Source: Nitriliruptorales bacterium (GTDB lineage Bacteria > Actinomycetota > Nitriliruptoria > Euzebyales > Egibacteraceae). From it: DNA of 6,081 bases. The notes beneath the pieces were generated by a model that ran no database searches, was not told where the DNA came from, and saw only the letters and a program-made list of their open reading frames with translations. The first letter of the stretch is position 1. Every line of letters starts with the position of its first letter. This document shows positions 4,500 through 6,081 of this stretch, one piece after another. A program made the position numbers and the translations under genes. The stretch lies in assembly GCA_007133145.1 (NCBI GenBank), contig SLNF01000241.1, forward strand, positions 1 through 6,081, read 5' to 3'.

Positions 4500-6070
4500 T
4501 AGCGCACGAGCGGCAGCCGCTCGAGCAGCCGCAGCGTCCGGGTGAGCAGCGCCGGGTAGCGCTCCGGCGCGAGCCTTGGCGGCGGGGCGATCCGCACGAG
4601 GCGCTGCACGGCGACGGTCTGGGGCTCGGTGTAGCGGCGCAGCCCCTCCCGGCCGTGGCGCCGCCCGAGACCGGAGTCCTTCATCCCGCCCATCGGCGCG
4701 TCGATCGAGCTCCAGGCGGCGACGTAGCCGTCGTTGACGTTGACGCTGCCGGCCTCGATGCGCGTGGCGAGCCGCCGTCCCCGCGCCGGCGAGGTCCACA
4801 GACTCGCGTTGAGGCCGTAGGGCGAGGCGTTGGCCCGGGCGAGCGCCTCCTCGGCGTCGGCGACCCGCTCGACGGTCACGACCGGCCCGAAGGTCTCCTC
4901 GCTGGCGACCGCCATCCCCTCGGTGACGCCCTCGAGGACCGTCGGCTCGTAGCACAGCGGGCCGAGGTCGGGGCGGGGGCGGCCGCCGGTGAGCACGCGG
5001 GCGCCCCGGGACACCGCGTCGTCGACGTGGGCGGTGACGGCCTCGAGCTGGGCTCGGCGCGACAGCGAGCCGACGTCGAGGCCCCAGTCGAAGCCGACCC
5101 CGAGGCGCAGGGCCTCGACCCGCTCGACGAAGCGGGACAGGAACGCCTCGGCGACCGCCTCCTCGACGTAGAGCCGCTCGACGGCGATGCAGAGCTGCCC
5201 GGTGTTCGTGAACGCCGCCCGGACAGCGCCGGCGGCGGCGGCGGCGAGGTCGGCGTCGGCGAGGACGATGAGGGGGTTCTTGCCGCCGAGCTCGCCGGAG
5301 AAGCCGATGAGCCGACGCGCGCAGTGCTCGGCGACACGGCGACCCGTCGCCGTCGAGCCGGTGAAGGTCACGTGGTCGACGGCCTCGACGAGGGCCGGTC
5401 CGACGACGTCGGGCTCGCCGGTGAGTACGGTGAGCAGCCCGCGCGGCAGCCCCGCGGCGGCCAGCAGCCCGGCGGCGGCCAGCGCGGTGAATGGGGTCTG
5501 CGGGTCGGGCTTGAGCAGGACGCCGTTGCCGGCGAGCAACGCGGGTAGGGCGTCGCTCACCGCGAGGGTCAGCGGGTAGTTGAACGGGCTGATGATCCCG
5601 GCGAGGCCGACGGGGTGGCGGTGCACGCTCGTCGCGGTCAGCCCCGGGACCGCGCCCTGGCGGCGGGAGGGGGCGAGCTCCTCGGCGGCCACGCTGGCGT
5701 AGTAGCGCGCGGTCGAGGCGAGGTCGGCGACCTCCTCGAAGGCGCTGCGGCGGTCCTTGCCGGTCTCGAGCTGGACGAGGTCGAGGAGGTCGGCCTGGCG
5801 GGCGAGGACGAGCTCGTGGTAGCGCTCGGCGACGCGCACCCGATCGGCCACGGGCGTGGCCGACCAGCGTGCCTGAGCCCGCCGCGCCCGCGCGGCGGCG
5901 TCGGCGACGTCGCCTGCCGTGCAGGCGGGGACCTCGCCGACGATCCGGCCGTCGAAGGGGGCGTGGGAGGCCAGTGTCGGTCTGCCGCCGCCGGCGGGGA
6001 CCGCGGCGGCGAGGCGGGCGAGCTCGGCAGGGGCGAGCAGCCGCGAGCGGGATCCTGCCCCAGCGGTCAT
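4499..6070 (-). CDS. gabD2: Succinate-semialdehyde dehydrogenase, NADP-dependent (GabD2 type)
   Basis: This 523-residue aldehyde dehydrogenase superfamily enzyme has all its key residues: N164 in ISPFNYP, the cofactor-site lysine K187 in LLKPD, FTGSTATG at 236-243, the general base E260 in GELGGKNP, the nucleophile C294 in NTGQLCIAVER, and E392 in EETFGPVV. Several stretches (RRLIGFS-ELGGKNP, GQLCI-ER-YVE, APMGGM-SG-GRRHG, YTE-QT-A) match Mycobacterium tuberculosis GabD2 as I remember it, and the length (518 there) agrees. That family oxidises succinate semialdehyde to succinate, as in the GABA shunt and the 2-oxoglutarate bypass, in the cytoplasm. The substrate is inferred, since related dehydrogenases use other aldehydes. 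ATG 6070 has GGGGGG five bases upstream. The TAG stop overlaps the GTG of the DoxX gene, making a coupled pair. A possible upstream gene may end at the same point (TGATG). Confidence 0.93.
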   Translation of the reverse strand: MTAGAGSRSRLLAPAELARLAAAVPAGGGRPTLASHAPFDGRIVGEVPACTAGDVADAAARARRAQARWSATPVADRVRVAERYHELVLARQADLLDLVQLETGKDRRSAFEEVADLASTARYYASVAAEELAPSRRQGAVPGLTATSVHRHPVGLAGIISPFNYPLTLAVSDALPALLAGNGVLLKPDPQTPFTALAAAGLLAAAGLPRGLLTVLTGEPDVVGPALVEAVDHVTFTGSTATGRRVAEHCARRLIGFSGELGGKNPLIVLADADLAAAAAGAVRAAFTNTGQLCIAVERLYVEEAVAEAFLSRFVERVEALRLGVGFDWGLDVGSLSRRAQLEAVTAHVDDAVSRGARVLTGGRPRPDLGPLCYEPTVLEGVTEGMAVASEETFGPVVTVERVADAEEALARANASPYGLNASLWTSPARGRRLATRIEAGSVNVNDGYVAAWSSIDAPMGGMKDSGLGRRHGREGLRRYTEPQTVAVQRLVRIAPPPRLAPERYPALLTRTLRLLERLPLVR

Positions 6071-6075
6071 CAGCG

Positions 6076-6081
6076 CCCCCC
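6076..6081 (-). promoter_or_regulatory. Ribosome binding site of gabD2 at the window edge
   Basis: GGGGGG on the minus strand lies 5 bases before ATG 6070 and may extend beyond the window. It supports this start codon. Confidence 0.45.

Noticed and set aside
4500..4955. Longer DoxX reading frame starting at 4955
   Set aside because: The extra part lies inside gabD2 in another frame and is arginine-rich nonsense; the GTG at 4499 gives a normal DoxX length.
5231..5245. GGC x5 trinucleotide run
   Set aside because: It encodes the alanine run near residues 276-280 of the dehydrogenase, a tolerated surface or helix segment; ordinary for GC-rich coding DNA.

Overview
The window is 6.08 kb of very GC-rich DNA (by eye well above 70% GC) with five genes, all on the minus strand, so transcription runs from position 6081 towards 1. 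The GC bias, GTG starts, the close resemblance of the first gene to mycobacterial GabD2, and a promoter that looks leaderless all suggest an actinomycete-like organism. A deep-branching Actinomycetota lineage such as Nitriliruptoria, Acidimicrobiia or Thermoleophilia is my guess; no rRNA or other marker is present to confirm it. No mobile elements, CRISPR arrays, tRNAs or rRNAs were seen.

Layout in transcription order. (1) 6070-4499 is a succinate-semialdehyde dehydrogenase of the GabD2 type, complete in its catalytic residues. (2) 4499-4044 is a small four-helix DoxX-family membrane protein whose GTG start overlaps the dehydrogenase stop (TAGTG). (3) A 32-base gap carries a likely leaderless promoter. 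(4) 4011-2881 is a 376-residue protein with two Lrp/AsnC-like halves that match the siroheme decarboxylases AhbA/AhbB and NirD/NirL, fused in one chain. (5) 2877-1558 is an ABC1/UbiB-family atypical kinase, closest in its motifs to the COQ8/ADCK3 branch, starting 3 bases after the previous stop. (6) A 210-base spacer has no TA dinucleotide but contains two mutually exclusive hairpins and a short direct repeat. (7) 1347-13 is a cysteine-rich iron-sulfur protein with a winged-helix-like N-terminus, CxCR and CNCCGCCC motifs, and two [4Fe-4S] ferredoxin clusters.

The dehydrogenase and DoxX gene form one translationally coupled pair. The siroheme-decarboxylase-like gene and the kinase form a second tight pair behind their own promoter, with the iron-sulfur protein probably read from the same transcript or from an unrecognised promoter. 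The second group combines a tetrapyrrole-binding fold, a COQ8-like kinase usually linked to quinone or isoprenoid lipids, and a multi-cluster electron carrier. That suggests a redox-cofactor function (haem, haem d1-like or quinone), but nothing here proves a shared pathway. The fused decarboxylase-like protein and the iron-sulfur protein are the items most worth a second look.
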